Shown here one piece after another: positions 25,716 through 33,704 of a stretch of DNA of 64,000 nucleotides. Both the position numbers and the translations under genes were made by a program. The stretch is from Rahnella rivi. Lineage in GTDB: Bacteria > Pseudomonadota > Gammaproteobacteria > Enterobacterales > Enterobacteriaceae. The stretch lies in the NCBI RefSeq assembly GCF_019049655.1, contig NZ_JAFMOX010000064.1, positions 248,001 through 312,000 on the forward strand, in the 5' to 3' direction. The notes under the pieces were generated by a model that was not told where the DNA came from, ran no database searches, and was given only the letters and a program-made list of their open reading frames with translations. Positions within the stretch are counted from its first letter, which is position 1; every line of letters starts with the position of its first letter.

Positions 25716-26348
25716 TCAGACGCTGTAACGCCCCGGACGGTGGTTCATCGCAATGATCAGATTGACGATCACCGCGCCCAGCACCGAGGCAATCAGCATT
25801 TCATAGCTGACGACAAACAGCGAAGCGAGCACGATGCAGCAGTCCACGCCCATTTGCAGTTTACCGGCGCGGATGCCGTATTTGTCCTGCAGAAACAGCG
25901 CCAGAATGTTCATGCCGCCGAGGCTGGCTTTGTGGCGAAACAGCACAATGAAGCCGATGCCCATGATCACGTTGCCAAACAGCGTGGCGTAGAAAGGTTG
26001 CAGATGATCGAAATGAACAAACAGCGGATGCAGATCGGAGAAGACCGAAACCATCGCCACGGCGGCGAAAGTTTTCAGGGTGAACTGCAAGCCCATGCGG
26101 CGAAAAGACAGATAGTAGAAAGGAAGGTTGATGATAAAGAAGGCCGTACCGAATGACACTTGCGTCAGGTAGTGCGCCAGAAACGCCATGCCTGCCGTGC
26201 CGCCGGTCAGCGCGCCAACCTGGCGCAGCATCACCACGCCAAACGACACCATCAGCGTGCCGATCACTATCGCCAGCACGTCTTCTGTCACGGTGTGCGT
26301 GGAGCCTGGTTGTTCCACCGGCTTTTCTAAACTGTCGAGACTTGCCAT
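25716..26348 (-). CDS. YitT-family membrane protein
   Basis: A 210-residue inner-membrane protein of the YitT/DUF161 family with about five predicted membrane segments; the molecular function of this family is not established. The family core is visible as MVSFGVVMLRQVGALTGGTAG (two parts) and GNVIMGIGFIVLFRHKASLGGMNILA. The start is taken as ATG 26348 (MASLDSLEKP); a TTG at 26366 would add six residues. The ribosome site is weak. Upstream lies a 245-base AT-rich gap (26349-26593) that contains promoters but no gene that I can support. Confidence 0.82.
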   Translation of the reverse strand: MASLDSLEKPVEQPGSTHTVTEDVLAIVIGTLMVSFGVVMLRQVGALTGGTAGMAFLAHYLTQVSFGTAFFIINLPFYYLSFRRMGLQFTLKTFAAVAMVSVFSDLHPLFVHFDHLQPFYATLFGNVIMGIGFIVLFRHKASLGGMNILALFLQDKYGIRAGKLQMGVDCCIVLASLFVVSYEMLIASVLGAVIVNLIIAMNHRPGRYSV

Positions 26349-26593
26349 AAATACCCATTTCCCCAAAGAATAATCACTAAAGTCGTTTTAGCGATAATTA
26401 AGGAGATACGCGAACAAGGCAATATTCACGCACGGAATTTGCATTAAAAATCGAAAATAAGATTTTTAGTGGCGTTAATTATTCTTTACATGCACAAATT
26501 GCGCATTTTAATTAATAATTATGCACCACAAAAGTGAGGGCGCACCAAAATAAATCACCATAACAGTGCGGGGAAAATAACCCTTTGCGAATT

Positions 26594-27058
26594 TCACCCT
26601 ACGGTTAATAAGCCGTTTTCTTTTAGGCGGTTAAGCACGACTGACGTTTTTACATGGGCGACACTTTTATGCACAGAAAGGATCTGGCTTATCAACGTGC
26701 TTAAACCGGCTAAATCTTTCACCGCGACTTTCAGCAAATAGTCGGCATCTCCGGTGGTTTTGTAGGCATCGATAATGGCGTCCACGTCACCCAGCATGCT
26801 GTGAAATGCCTCGACCTGCGCGGGCAAGTGATTGATTAACCGCACTTCGATAAGGCCGATCATCCCAAGCCCCACCGCTTCCGGTGCAAGCCGGGCATGA
26901 TACCCGAGGATCATCTGCGCCTGTTCCAGGCCGATACGACGGCGTGAGCATTGCGAGGCAGATAATCCCACCAGCTCGCTGAGTTCCTGATTGGTCAGTC
27001 TTCCGTTGGCTTGTAATAATGTCAAAATTTTCAGGTCATAATCATCAATGCTGTACAT
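26594..27058 (-). CDS. Lrp/AsnC-family regulator
   Basis: A 154-residue feast/famine regulator. The start is ATG 27058 (MYSIDDYDLKILTLLQ), behind AGGAAAGG. The helix-turn-helix lies at about 8-50 (TNQELSELVGLSASQCSRRRIGLE). The RAM effector-binding domain (about 65-154) follows with TGDADYLLKVAVKDL. It is divergent from the periplasmic dehydratase-like gene (144-base gap), so it is the likely regulator of that gene, with an amino acid, possibly an aromatic one, as the plausible effector. It is not Lrp itself, as it is diverged from the highly conserved enterobacterial Lrp. Confidence 0.88.
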   Translation of the reverse strand: MYSIDDYDLKILTLLQANGRLTNQELSELVGLSASQCSRRRIGLEQAQMILGYHARLAPEAVGLGMIGLIEVRLINHLPAQVEAFHSMLGDVDAIIDAYKTTGDADYLLKVAVKDLAGLSTLISQILSVHKSVAHVKTSVVLNRLKENGLLTVG

Positions 27059-27202
27059 GGCACCTTTCCTGTCATTATATTTTTTGTCTGTGATGAATTT
27101 CAGTTGCAAAGACTATACCCACGTAAATACTTATCGGCTGTTTTTTCTTATACTTGCGCAGATTAATTGCAAACAGAATGATTTCATCGCAAGGACAGAA
27201 TA

Positions 27203-27982
27203 ATGAAAAAGATCTTCACCCCTCTCGCCCTGCTCGCCCTTTTCCCCACGCTGGCAATGGCAGACGCCACATCCTCACATCTTGAGCGCGTTATTCAGAA
27301 AGGCTCCCTGAATGTCTGCACCACCGGCGACTATAAACCCTATACCTTTTTGAAAGAAAACGGCCAGTACGAAGGCATTGATATCGCCATGGCGGAATCG
27401 CTGGCGGCCAGTCTGGACGTGAAAGTGAACTGGGTGCCGGTCACCTGGAAATCACTGATGGATGAGATGACCGCCGGGCATTGTGATATCGCCATGGGCG
27501 GGATTTCGGTCACGCTCAAGCGCCAGCAGAAAGCCTGGTTCGCCAACGTGCTGGATCAGGATGGCAAAATTCCGCTGGTGCGTTGTGAAGACGTGCGTAA
27601 ATATCAGACGGTCGCCCAGCTGAATATGCCTTCGGTTCGCCTGATCGAACCGGCGGGTGGCACCAATGAAGCCTTCGTTCACAGCCATCTGCCAAAAGGC
27701 TCGCTGACACTCAGCGACAACGTGACCATCTTCCAGAAGCTGGTGGATAAGAAAGCGGACGTGATGATCACCGATGCATCCGAAGCGTTGTACCAGCAAA
27801 AACGCTATCCGAAACTGTGTGCGGTGAATCCGAAGAAGCCGCTGCAATATGGCGAGAAAGCCTACATGTTGCCGCGTGATGATGTGAGCTGGAAGATGTA
27901 TGTCGACCAGTGGCTGCACCTGAGTAAAGCCACCGGCGACTATCAGAAGGTTGTCAGCCAGTGGCTGGCGGTGAAGAAGTAA
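27203..27982 (+). CDS. Periplasmic cyclohexadienyl dehydratase-like protein (PheC type)
   Basis: A 259-residue secreted protein with the periplasmic solute-binding fold (SBP family 3). A Sec signal peptide runs to about AMA-DAT at 20. The body resembles the cyclohexadienyl dehydratase PheC of Pseudomonas: TTGDYKPYTF near 40, CDIAMGGISVTLKRQ near 94, EPAGGTNEAF near 152, DVMITDASEA near 190, and the closing YVDQWLHL. PheC makes phenylpyruvate from prephenate, or phenylalanine from arogenate, in the periplasm. A plain amino-acid-binding protein is the alternative, but no permease or ATPase gene is nearby. It ends 3 bases from the stop of convergent alr. Confidence 0.8.
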   Translation: MKKIFTPLALLALFPTLAMADATSSHLERVIQKGSLNVCTTGDYKPYTFLKENGQYEGIDIAMAESLAASLDVKVNWVPVTWKSLMDEMTAGHCDIAMGGISVTLKRQQKAWFANVLDQDGKIPLVRCEDVRKYQTVAQLNMPSVRLIEPAGGTNEAFVHSHLPKGSLTLSDNVTIFQKLVDKKADVMITDASEALYQQKRYPKLCAVNPKKPLQYGEKAYMLPRDDVSWKMYVDQWLHLSKATGDYQKVVSQWLAVKK

Positions 27983-27985
27983 GTC

Positions 27986-29065
27986 TTAATCACCGATGTA
28001 CTGGCGGGTAACGCGTTCGCTCAGCTGAGTGATAAGTTCGTAAGCACTGATGCCGGTGGCCGCAGCAACGCGCTCCGCCGGTAACGCTTTGCCCCAGAAA
28101 ATCACCTCATCACCGACGTTGTCCGTGGCTTGCGGCCCTAAATCGACGGTGATCATATCCATCGAGACGCGTCCGGCAATCGGCACAATGCGGCCATTCA
28201 CCAGCACCGGCGTGCCGTTGGGTGCGCTGCGCGGATAACCGTCGCCATACCCCATCGCCACCACGCCAAGGCGGGTGTCACGCTCGCTGACCCAGGTGCT
28301 GCCGTAACCCACCGGCTCACCGGCGGCATGTTCACGCACGGCGATCAGGCTGGACGTGAGCGTCATCACCGGCTGTAAACCAAAATCACTGGCGTCGCCG
28401 GTTTCCATCGGCGACACGCCGTAAAGGATAATACCCGGACGCACCAAATCCAGATGCGACTGCGGCCACAGCAAGATCCCGCCGGAGGCCGCGATGGATT
28501 TCAGCCCCGGTTTGCCTGTGGTAACGTCCGTGAAACAGCGCATCTGTTTCGGTGTGGCATCGCTTTGCTGCTCATCGGCGCGGCAAAAATGGCTCATCAT
28601 ATTGACCGGCTGCACCACGTTCTGACAGGCACTCAGACGCTGATAACACGCATCGGCCTGCGCTGGCTGAACGCCCAGACGGTGCATACCGGTGTCAATT
28701 TTCAGCCAGACGTTGAGGGGCGCGGTCAGTTGCGCGTTTTCCAGCGCCTCGATCTGTTCGTGACTGTGTACGGCGGTATGCAACTGATGCTCCACCAGAA
28801 GCGGCAATTCGCTGGCGGAAAAGAAACCTTCGAGCAGCAGAATGGGTTTCACAATCCCGGCCTTACGCAGCGATAACGCTTCACTGAGCCGGGAGACGCC
28901 GTAAAAATCGGCGTCCTGCAAGCTGTGCACCGTCTCCAGCAGACCGTGCCCATAAGCGTTTGCTTTCACTACCGCAACCAGACGACTTTGTGGTGCCAGA
29001 TGACGTACCCGTTGCAGATTGTGTCGCATAGCGCGGCGATCAATGACAGCCGTAGCCGCTTTCAT
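27986..29065 (-). CDS. alr: Alanine racemase
   Basis: Alr interconverts L- and D-alanine for peptidoglycan, PLP-dependent and cytoplasmic. The start is ATG 29065 (MKAATAVIDRRAMRHNLQ), behind AAAGGA, giving 359 residues as in E. coli; the longer frame adds 20 unrelated residues. The PLP lysine is Lys34 in VVKANAYGHG and the second catalytic residue is Tyr254 in PVGYGSTW. The C-terminal beta domain carries the substrate-entry and Met-Asp-Met-rich SMDMITVDLG. It lies just after dnaB on the same strand, the backbone order. Confidence 0.97.
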   Translation of the reverse strand: MKAATAVIDRRAMRHNLQRVRHLAPQSRLVAVVKANAYGHGLLETVHSLQDADFYGVSRLSEALSLRKAGIVKPILLLEGFFSASELPLLVEHQLHTAVHSHEQIEALENAQLTAPLNVWLKIDTGMHRLGVQPAQADACYQRLSACQNVVQPVNMMSHFCRADEQQSDATPKQMRCFTDVTTGKPGLKSIAASGGILLWPQSHLDLVRPGIILYGVSPMETGDASDFGLQPVMTLTSSLIAVREHAAGEPVGYGSTWVSERDTRLGVVAMGYGDGYPRSAPNGTPVLVNGRIVPIAGRVSMDMITVDLGPQATDNVGDEVIFWGKALPAERVAAATGISAYELITQLSERVTRQYIGD

Positions 29066-29129
29066 TTTGAGTCCTTTGCATGAAATTGAGATTTTTTGAT
29101 AGCCGGGTGGAGAACCAAACCCCACCTGA

Positions 29130-29151
29130 CCTCCCCATGTGAACGGGGAGG
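29130..29151 (-). terminator. Hairpin between dnaB and alr
   Basis: Stem CCTCCCC / GGGGAGG with an 8-base loop, 22 bases after the dnaB stop. There is no T-run in the direction of transcription, so partial termination or mRNA processing between dnaB and alr is more likely than a full stop. Confidence 0.4.
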
Positions 29152-29172
29152 AATAAATTCAAAACCGGGAGG

Positions 29173-30579
29173 TTAATCCTCGTCGTATTGCGGTCCACCG
29201 TAATTGTCGAAGCGCGACCACTGGCCGTTAAAGGTCAGGCGGACGGTACCGATCGGGCCGTTACGTTGTTTACCGAGGATGATTTGCGCAATGCCTTTTT
29301 CTTCGCTGTTATCGTGATAAACCTCGTCACGATAGATGAACATGATCAAGTCGGCGTCCTGCTCGATGGAGCCGGATTCACGCAAGTCGGAGTTGACCGG
29401 GCGTTTATCGGCGCGCTGCTCCAGGCTTCGGTTCAGCTGCGACAGCGCCACCACCGGCACCTGCAACTCTTTCGCCAGCGCTTTGAGCGAGCGGGAGATT
29501 TCGGCGATTTCCAGCGTACGGTTATCGGACAGTGCCGGAACGCGCATCAGCTGGAGGTAGTCGATCATGATCAGGCTCAGGCCGCCGTGCTCACGGAAAA
29601 TACGTCGCGCACGCGAACGGACTTCGGTAGGCGTCAGGCCGGAGGAGTCATCGATATACATGTTACGTTTTTCGAGCAGAATGCCCATGGTGCTGGAAAT
29701 ACGCGCCCAGTCTTCGTCATCAAGCTGACCGGTACGGATTTTGGTCTGGTCGACGCGGGAAAGCGACGCCAGCATACGCATCATGATCTGGTCGCCGGGC
29801 ATCTCAAGACTGAAGATTAACACCGGTTTATCCTGCATCATCGCGGCGTTTTCGGCGAGGTTCATCGCAAACGTGGTTTTACCCATCGACGGACGCGCCG
29901 CCACGATAATCAGATCCGATTTTTGCAGACCGGCGGTTTTCTTGTCGAGATCCGCATAGCCGGTAGACACACCGGTCACGCCGTCGTGCGGGCGCTGGAA
30001 CAGTTCTTCGATACGGGAAACGGTGCTTTCCAGAATGCGGTCGATGCTTTTCGGGCCTTCGTCTTTACTGGCGCGGCTTTCGGCAATCTGGAATACGCGG
30101 GATTCGGCTAAATCCAGCAGGTCTTCGCTGCTGCGGCCCTGCGGATCGTAACCGGCATCGGCAATTTCATTGGCGACGGAAATCATTTCGCGCACAACGG
30201 CACGTTCGCGCACGATATCCGCATAAGCGCCGATGTTGGCCGCACTTGGGGTATTTTTTGAGAGTTCTGCCAGATAGGCGAAGCCGCCGACCGAGTCCAG
30301 ATCCCCTTTTTGCTCAAGAGATTCAGACAGCGTAATCAGGTCGATCGGTTTGCTCATTTCCAGCAAACGCTGCATTTCGGTAAAAATCAGACGGTGCGGC
30401 CTGCTGAAGAAATCATTGCTGACCACGCGCTCGGCGACGTTATCCCAGCGTTCGTTGTCCAGCATCAGCCCGCCCAGAACGGATTGCTCTGCTTCCAGCG
30501 AATGCGGCGGAAGCTTGAGGCCTTCCATCTGGCGATCGCGGGTTTCGTTCTGTTGATAGGTCGGTTTTTTTGCTGCCAT
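29173..30579 (-). CDS. dnaB: Replicative DNA helicase DnaB
   Basis: DnaB is the hexameric 5'-3' helicase of the replication fork; it recruits primase. The start is ATG 30579 (MAAKKPTYQQ), behind AGGAAG, giving 468 residues (E. coli 471); the longer frame has no support. The N-terminal DnaG-binding domain runs to about 170, then a linker. The RecA-like domain contains Walker A ARPSMGKTT (about 230), Walker B LIMIDYLQLM, and the C-terminal arginine finger region. There is no intein. Its start faces qorA across 193 bases. Confidence 0.98.
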   Translation of the reverse strand: MAAKKPTYQQNETRDRQMEGLKLPPHSLEAEQSVLGGLMLDNERWDNVAERVVSNDFFSRPHRLIFTEMQRLLEMSKPIDLITLSESLEQKGDLDSVGGFAYLAELSKNTPSAANIGAYADIVRERAVVREMISVANEIADAGYDPQGRSSEDLLDLAESRVFQIAESRASKDEGPKSIDRILESTVSRIEELFQRPHDGVTGVSTGYADLDKKTAGLQKSDLIIVAARPSMGKTTFAMNLAENAAMMQDKPVLIFSLEMPGDQIMMRMLASLSRVDQTKIRTGQLDDEDWARISSTMGILLEKRNMYIDDSSGLTPTEVRSRARRIFREHGGLSLIMIDYLQLMRVPALSDNRTLEIAEISRSLKALAKELQVPVVALSQLNRSLEQRADKRPVNSDLRESGSIEQDADLIMFIYRDEVYHDNSEEKGIAQIILGKQRNGPIGTVRLTFNGQWSRFDNYGGPQYDED

Positions 30580-30772
30580 CTGTGGGTTACTTCCTGCTCT
30601 AAGCGCCTGTTTTGTGAGCGTCGGGCCTGTAGAAAACCAAAGCCAGACTAGCGCGTTAGTATAGGTTGTCATGTCTCATTTCAAAAGGGTATTAACCCGC
30701 TGTGCCTAAAATCTGGATTGTCCCCGGCATTTAGCCTAGGGTTGAAATCAGACTCCATCACGAGGGAAAAGC

Positions 30773-31756
30773 ATGGCAAAGCGCATCCAGTTTTCTGAAA
30801 CAGGTACACCCGACGTTCTGCAATATGTTGATTATCAGCCACAAGACCCGCAGGCAGGTGAAGTGCAGGTCGAAAACAAAGCCATCGGCATTAATTATAT
30901 TGATACCTATGTGCGCAGCGGCCTGTATCCGCCGGCCAGTTTCCCGGCCGGATTAGGCACCGAAGCCGCTGGCGTGGTCAGCAAAGTGGGCAGCGGCGTG
31001 ACCGGCATCCAGCCGGGTGATCGCGTGGTGTACGCGCAGTCTGCGCTGGGCGCATACAGCGAATTCCATAACGTGCCTCAGGAAAAAATCGCCCTGCTGC
31101 CGGAAGCCATCAGTTTCGAACAGGCGGCAGCGTCCTTTTTGAAAGGGCTGACGGTGTATTATTTACTGCGCAAAACCCACGAAGTGCAGGCCGGCGAAAC
31201 CATTCTGTTCCACGCCGCAGCCGGTGGCGTTGGGCTGATTGCCTGCCAGTGGGCAAAAGCGTTAGGCGTGAAGTTGATCGGTACCGTGGGGTCTGACGAG
31301 AAAGCGGAACGCGCGAAACAGGCCGGTGCCTGGGCAACGATTAATTATCAGAAAGAAGATATCGCCACCCGCGTGGCAGAACTGACTGACGGCGAAAAAG
31401 TCGGGGTGGTTTACGATTCCGTTGGCAAAGACACCTTTGAGAAATCACTGAACAGCCTGAAACGCCGCGGTTTGCTGGTGAGTTTCGGCAACGCCTCCGG
31501 CCCGGTAAAAGGCGTGGATCTGGCGATCCTCAATCAGAAAGGTTCGCTGTTCGTCACGCGCCCTTCCCTGAATGGCTACGTGACCAACCGTGAAGAACTG
31601 GCCGAAGCCAGCAGCGAGCTGTTTTCACTGATCGCCAGCGGCGCGATAAAAGTGGACGTCAGCGACGCGCAAAAATTCCCGCTTTCAGAAGCCCAACGCG
31701 CGCATGAAACGCTGGAGAGCCGGGTGACACAAGGATCGAGCTTACTGATCCCTTAA
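30773..31756 (+). CDS. qorA: NADPH:quinone oxidoreductase QorA
   Basis: A zinc-free medium-chain dehydrogenase that reduces quinones with NADPH in the cytoplasm. It has 327 residues, the E. coli length. It shows the signature VENKAIGINYIDTY near 36, GLGTEAAGVVSKVG near 61 and the NADPH-binding AAAGGVGLIACQWAKALG near 145. No structural zinc cysteines are present. The backbone position next to dnaB is conserved. A strong terminator follows. Confidence 0.95.
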   Translation: MAKRIQFSETGTPDVLQYVDYQPQDPQAGEVQVENKAIGINYIDTYVRSGLYPPASFPAGLGTEAAGVVSKVGSGVTGIQPGDRVVYAQSALGAYSEFHNVPQEKIALLPEAISFEQAAASFLKGLTVYYLLRKTHEVQAGETILFHAAAGGVGLIACQWAKALGVKLIGTVGSDEKAERAKQAGAWATINYQKEDIATRVAELTDGEKVGVVYDSVGKDTFEKSLNSLKRRGLLVSFGNASGPVKGVDLAILNQKGSLFVTRPSLNGYVTNREELAEASSELFSLIASGAIKVDVSDAQKFPLSEAQRAHETLESRVTQGSSLLIP

Positions 31757-31763
31757 ATGCAAA

Positions 31764-31790
31764 AAAGGCTTCCAGAATATGGAAGCCTTT
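31764..31790 (+). terminator. Intrinsic terminator after qorA
   Basis: An 11-bp stem AAAGGCTTCCA / TGGAAGCCTTT with a 5-base loop, 7 bases after the qorA stop; short T-tract. Confidence 0.88.
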
Positions 31791-32135
31791 CTTACTGTCT
31801 GATCCAGACGACCTCTGATGTCAGACGGGTACTGCCGTAGGGTACTGCCAGGTAAATCCGAAGGGTGGTGTCACTTAAGCGACTATTGTGTACCTCATCG
31901 GACTTGATGAATTCAGTTTATGGCCTGCTGACCACGTATGAATGTCATCCTAACAGTCACCCATGTTAAAAAATATGATTTATAACTTTTGACCGCACTT
32001 TCTGATCCAGCTTGTGATCGCTAGCACATAAGCAAAAGTTATTGATGCAACAGTTACATTTTTTTGCGCTCAAAACACAGCCAGCAATCATCATGATTTC
32101 ATGCGGTTACAATAACGACTAATTTGAAATTGTTA
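31791..32135. other. Intergenic region between qorA and pspG without a gene
   Basis: A 345-base stretch between two convergent genes. No reading frame has coding character. It holds a direct repeat of GGGTACTGCC at 31827-31836 and 31840-31849 (13-base period) and an AT-rich second half with T-runs. I see no tRNA cloverleaf, no ERIC core and no convincing promoter. It may contain a small RNA or the decayed remains of a gene; neither can be shown from the sequence. Confidence 0.5.
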
Positions 32136-32372
32136 TCAGGGTAAGCGACGGCGGCGGTATTTTGGCTCATCCGCACGGAAAAATGTCCGGTAAATCCAGA
32201 CCGCGACCACGGCTAAAACCAACCACGGCAACATTTTAATAACAATCGCCAGGAACCCGCCGAGCATCATCAGCGCAAACGCGACAATCAGTGCGGCAGC
32301 CATCCCCAGCAAAGACACGCCGGTCACCATCAGCACAAAGAAAAAGCCAAGCACAAAGAGAATTTCCAGCAT
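32136..32372 (-). CDS. pspG: Phage shock protein G
   Basis: A 78-residue inner-membrane protein of the phage-shock (envelope stress) response. Two or three hydrophobic segments cover about 1-65: LEILFVLGFFFVLMVTGVSLL, then the middle segment with MMLGGFLAIVIK, then LPWLVLAVVAVWIY (listed by parts). The polar tail ends in KYRRRRLP. It corresponds to E. coli PspG (80 residues). The backbone position is next to dusA. A sigma-54 promoter about 60 bases upstream supports the call. Confidence 0.93.
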   Translation of the reverse strand: MLEILFVLGFFFVLMVTGVSLLGMAAALIVAFALMMLGGFLAIVIKMLPWLVLAVVAVWIYRTFFRADEPKYRRRRLP

Positions 32373-32431
32373 CGGGTGCTCCTTAATAAGCGAAGGGTGT
32401 TAAGACCTGTTGTCAAAACCCTGATCACTAT

Positions 32432-32447
32432 TACAAGAAACGTGCCA
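32432..32447 (-). promoter_or_regulatory. Sigma-54 promoter of pspG
   Basis: Read on the minus strand, TGGCACGTTTCTTGTA gives a perfect -24 element (TGGCACG) and, four bases on, a near-perfect -12 element (TTGTA against TTGCA). The start of transcription would fall near 32420, about 50 bases before pspG. The psp genes of E. coli are sigma-54/PspF dependent, so PspF sites should lie upstream. Confidence 0.8.
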
Positions 32448-32491
32448 ACTGGCTCTGACAGATAATGCATTGAAATATAAGGAAGATAATA

Positions 32492-32518
32492 TTCCGCAGG
32501 CGCGGACGGCCTGCGGAA
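32492..32518 (-). terminator. Terminator after dusA
   Basis: A perfect 10-bp stem (TTCCGCAGGC / GCCTGCGGAA) with a 7-base loop, 45 bases after the dusA stop. On the minus strand it is followed by an AT-rich stretch. It insulates the pspG promoter from dusA transcription. Confidence 0.65.
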
Positions 32519-32563
32519 AGATAGTGATTTTGACTAACAGATAGTAATTTTACTCACCCGTTT

Positions 32564-33595
32564 TCAGGCCTGCGCCGCGACTTCCTGCTGCTGATGAGCC
32601 ACCATCTGCAACGCCTGTTCCACCACATCAATACCCGCGCCTGCTTTATGCGCATTCTCGCTGAGATGGCGACGGAACTGACGCGCACCCGGCACGCCCT
32701 GGAACAAGCCAAGAATGTGGCGGGTAATGTGGCCGAGATAGGTGCCTTTACTCAGCTCCGCGTCGATATACGGATACAGCGCACGGATGATGTCCGGCCC
32801 GGTTTTCAGCGGTGCATCAGAGCCGAACAGCTCGCGATCGACGTTCAGCAACATGCCCGGATTCTGGTAAGCCTCGCGACCGACCATCACGCCATCCATA
32901 AATTGCAGGTGCGTTTTGGCTTCTTCAAGGGTTTTGATGCCGCCGTTTACCGCCATCGTCAGATGCGGGAAATCACGCTTGAGCTGATACACACGCGGGT
33001 AATCCAGGGGCGGGATTTCACGGTTTTCTTTCGGGCTGAGGCCGGAAAGCCAGGCTTTGCGCGCATGGATAATGAACGTATCGCAGCCACCGTTTTCTGA
33101 TACCTGACGGATGAAATCACACAGGAATTCGTAGCTGTCCTGATCGTCAATGCCAATGCGGGTTTTGACCGTGACCGGAATAGAAACCACGTCACGCATG
33201 GCTTTAATGCAGTCGGCGACCAGCGACACCTGCCCCATCAGACAGGCACCAAACATACCGTTTTGTACGCGATCCGACGGGCAACCAACGTTCAGGTTAA
33301 TCTCGTCATAACCGCGCTCTTCCGCCAGTTTCGCACAATGCGCCAGATCAGCCGGATTGCTGCCGCCAAGCTGCAACGACACCGGATGCTCAGCGTCGCC
33401 AAACCCGAGATAATCCCCTTTACCGTGAATAATCGCGCCGGTGGTGACCATTTCGGTGTACAGCAGCGTCTGGCCGGTCATCAGCCGGTGAAAATGGCGG
33501 CAGTGACGATCGGTCCAGTCGAGCATCGGCGCAACGGAAAAACGCTGGGCGGAAAACGGAGTAGTTTGGGGCATTGCGTGTTGAGTTTCTGACAT
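32564..33595 (-). CDS. dusA: tRNA-dihydrouridine synthase A
   Basis: DusA is an FMN- and NADPH-dependent enzyme that makes dihydrouridine in the D-loop of tRNAs (positions 20 and 20a). The start is taken as ATG 33595 (MSETQHAMPQ), with AGG a few bases upstream; the upstream ATG (33628) and the internal one at 33574 are alternatives. That gives 343 residues. The barrel shows SVAPMLDWTDRHCRHF at the start, INLNVGCPSDRVQNGMFGAC with the catalytic Cys, RIGIDDQDSYEF, and IHARKAWLSGLSPKENR; these are DusA features. The backbone neighbours are pspG and zur, but in this genome a sugar cluster separates it from zur. Confidence 0.95.
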   Translation of the reverse strand: MSETQHAMPQTTPFSAQRFSVAPMLDWTDRHCRHFHRLMTGQTLLYTEMVTTGAIIHGKGDYLGFGDAEHPVSLQLGGSNPADLAHCAKLAEERGYDEINLNVGCPSDRVQNGMFGACLMGQVSLVADCIKAMRDVVSIPVTVKTRIGIDDQDSYEFLCDFIRQVSENGGCDTFIIHARKAWLSGLSPKENREIPPLDYPRVYQLKRDFPHLTMAVNGGIKTLEEAKTHLQFMDGVMVGREAYQNPGMLLNVDRELFGSDAPLKTGPDIIRALYPYIDAELSKGTYLGHITRHILGLFQGVPGARQFRRHLSENAHKAGAGIDVVEQALQMVAHQQQEVAAQA

Positions 33596-33704
33596 CGACC
33601 TGACATTCGCTGAAGGAGTTTGCGGCACTCCCTCCGGCGCGGCGGCCAGAGGGAAGGTAATCGCTGATTATACCACAGAACAAAGATTCGGCATCTTGCG
33701 GGGT

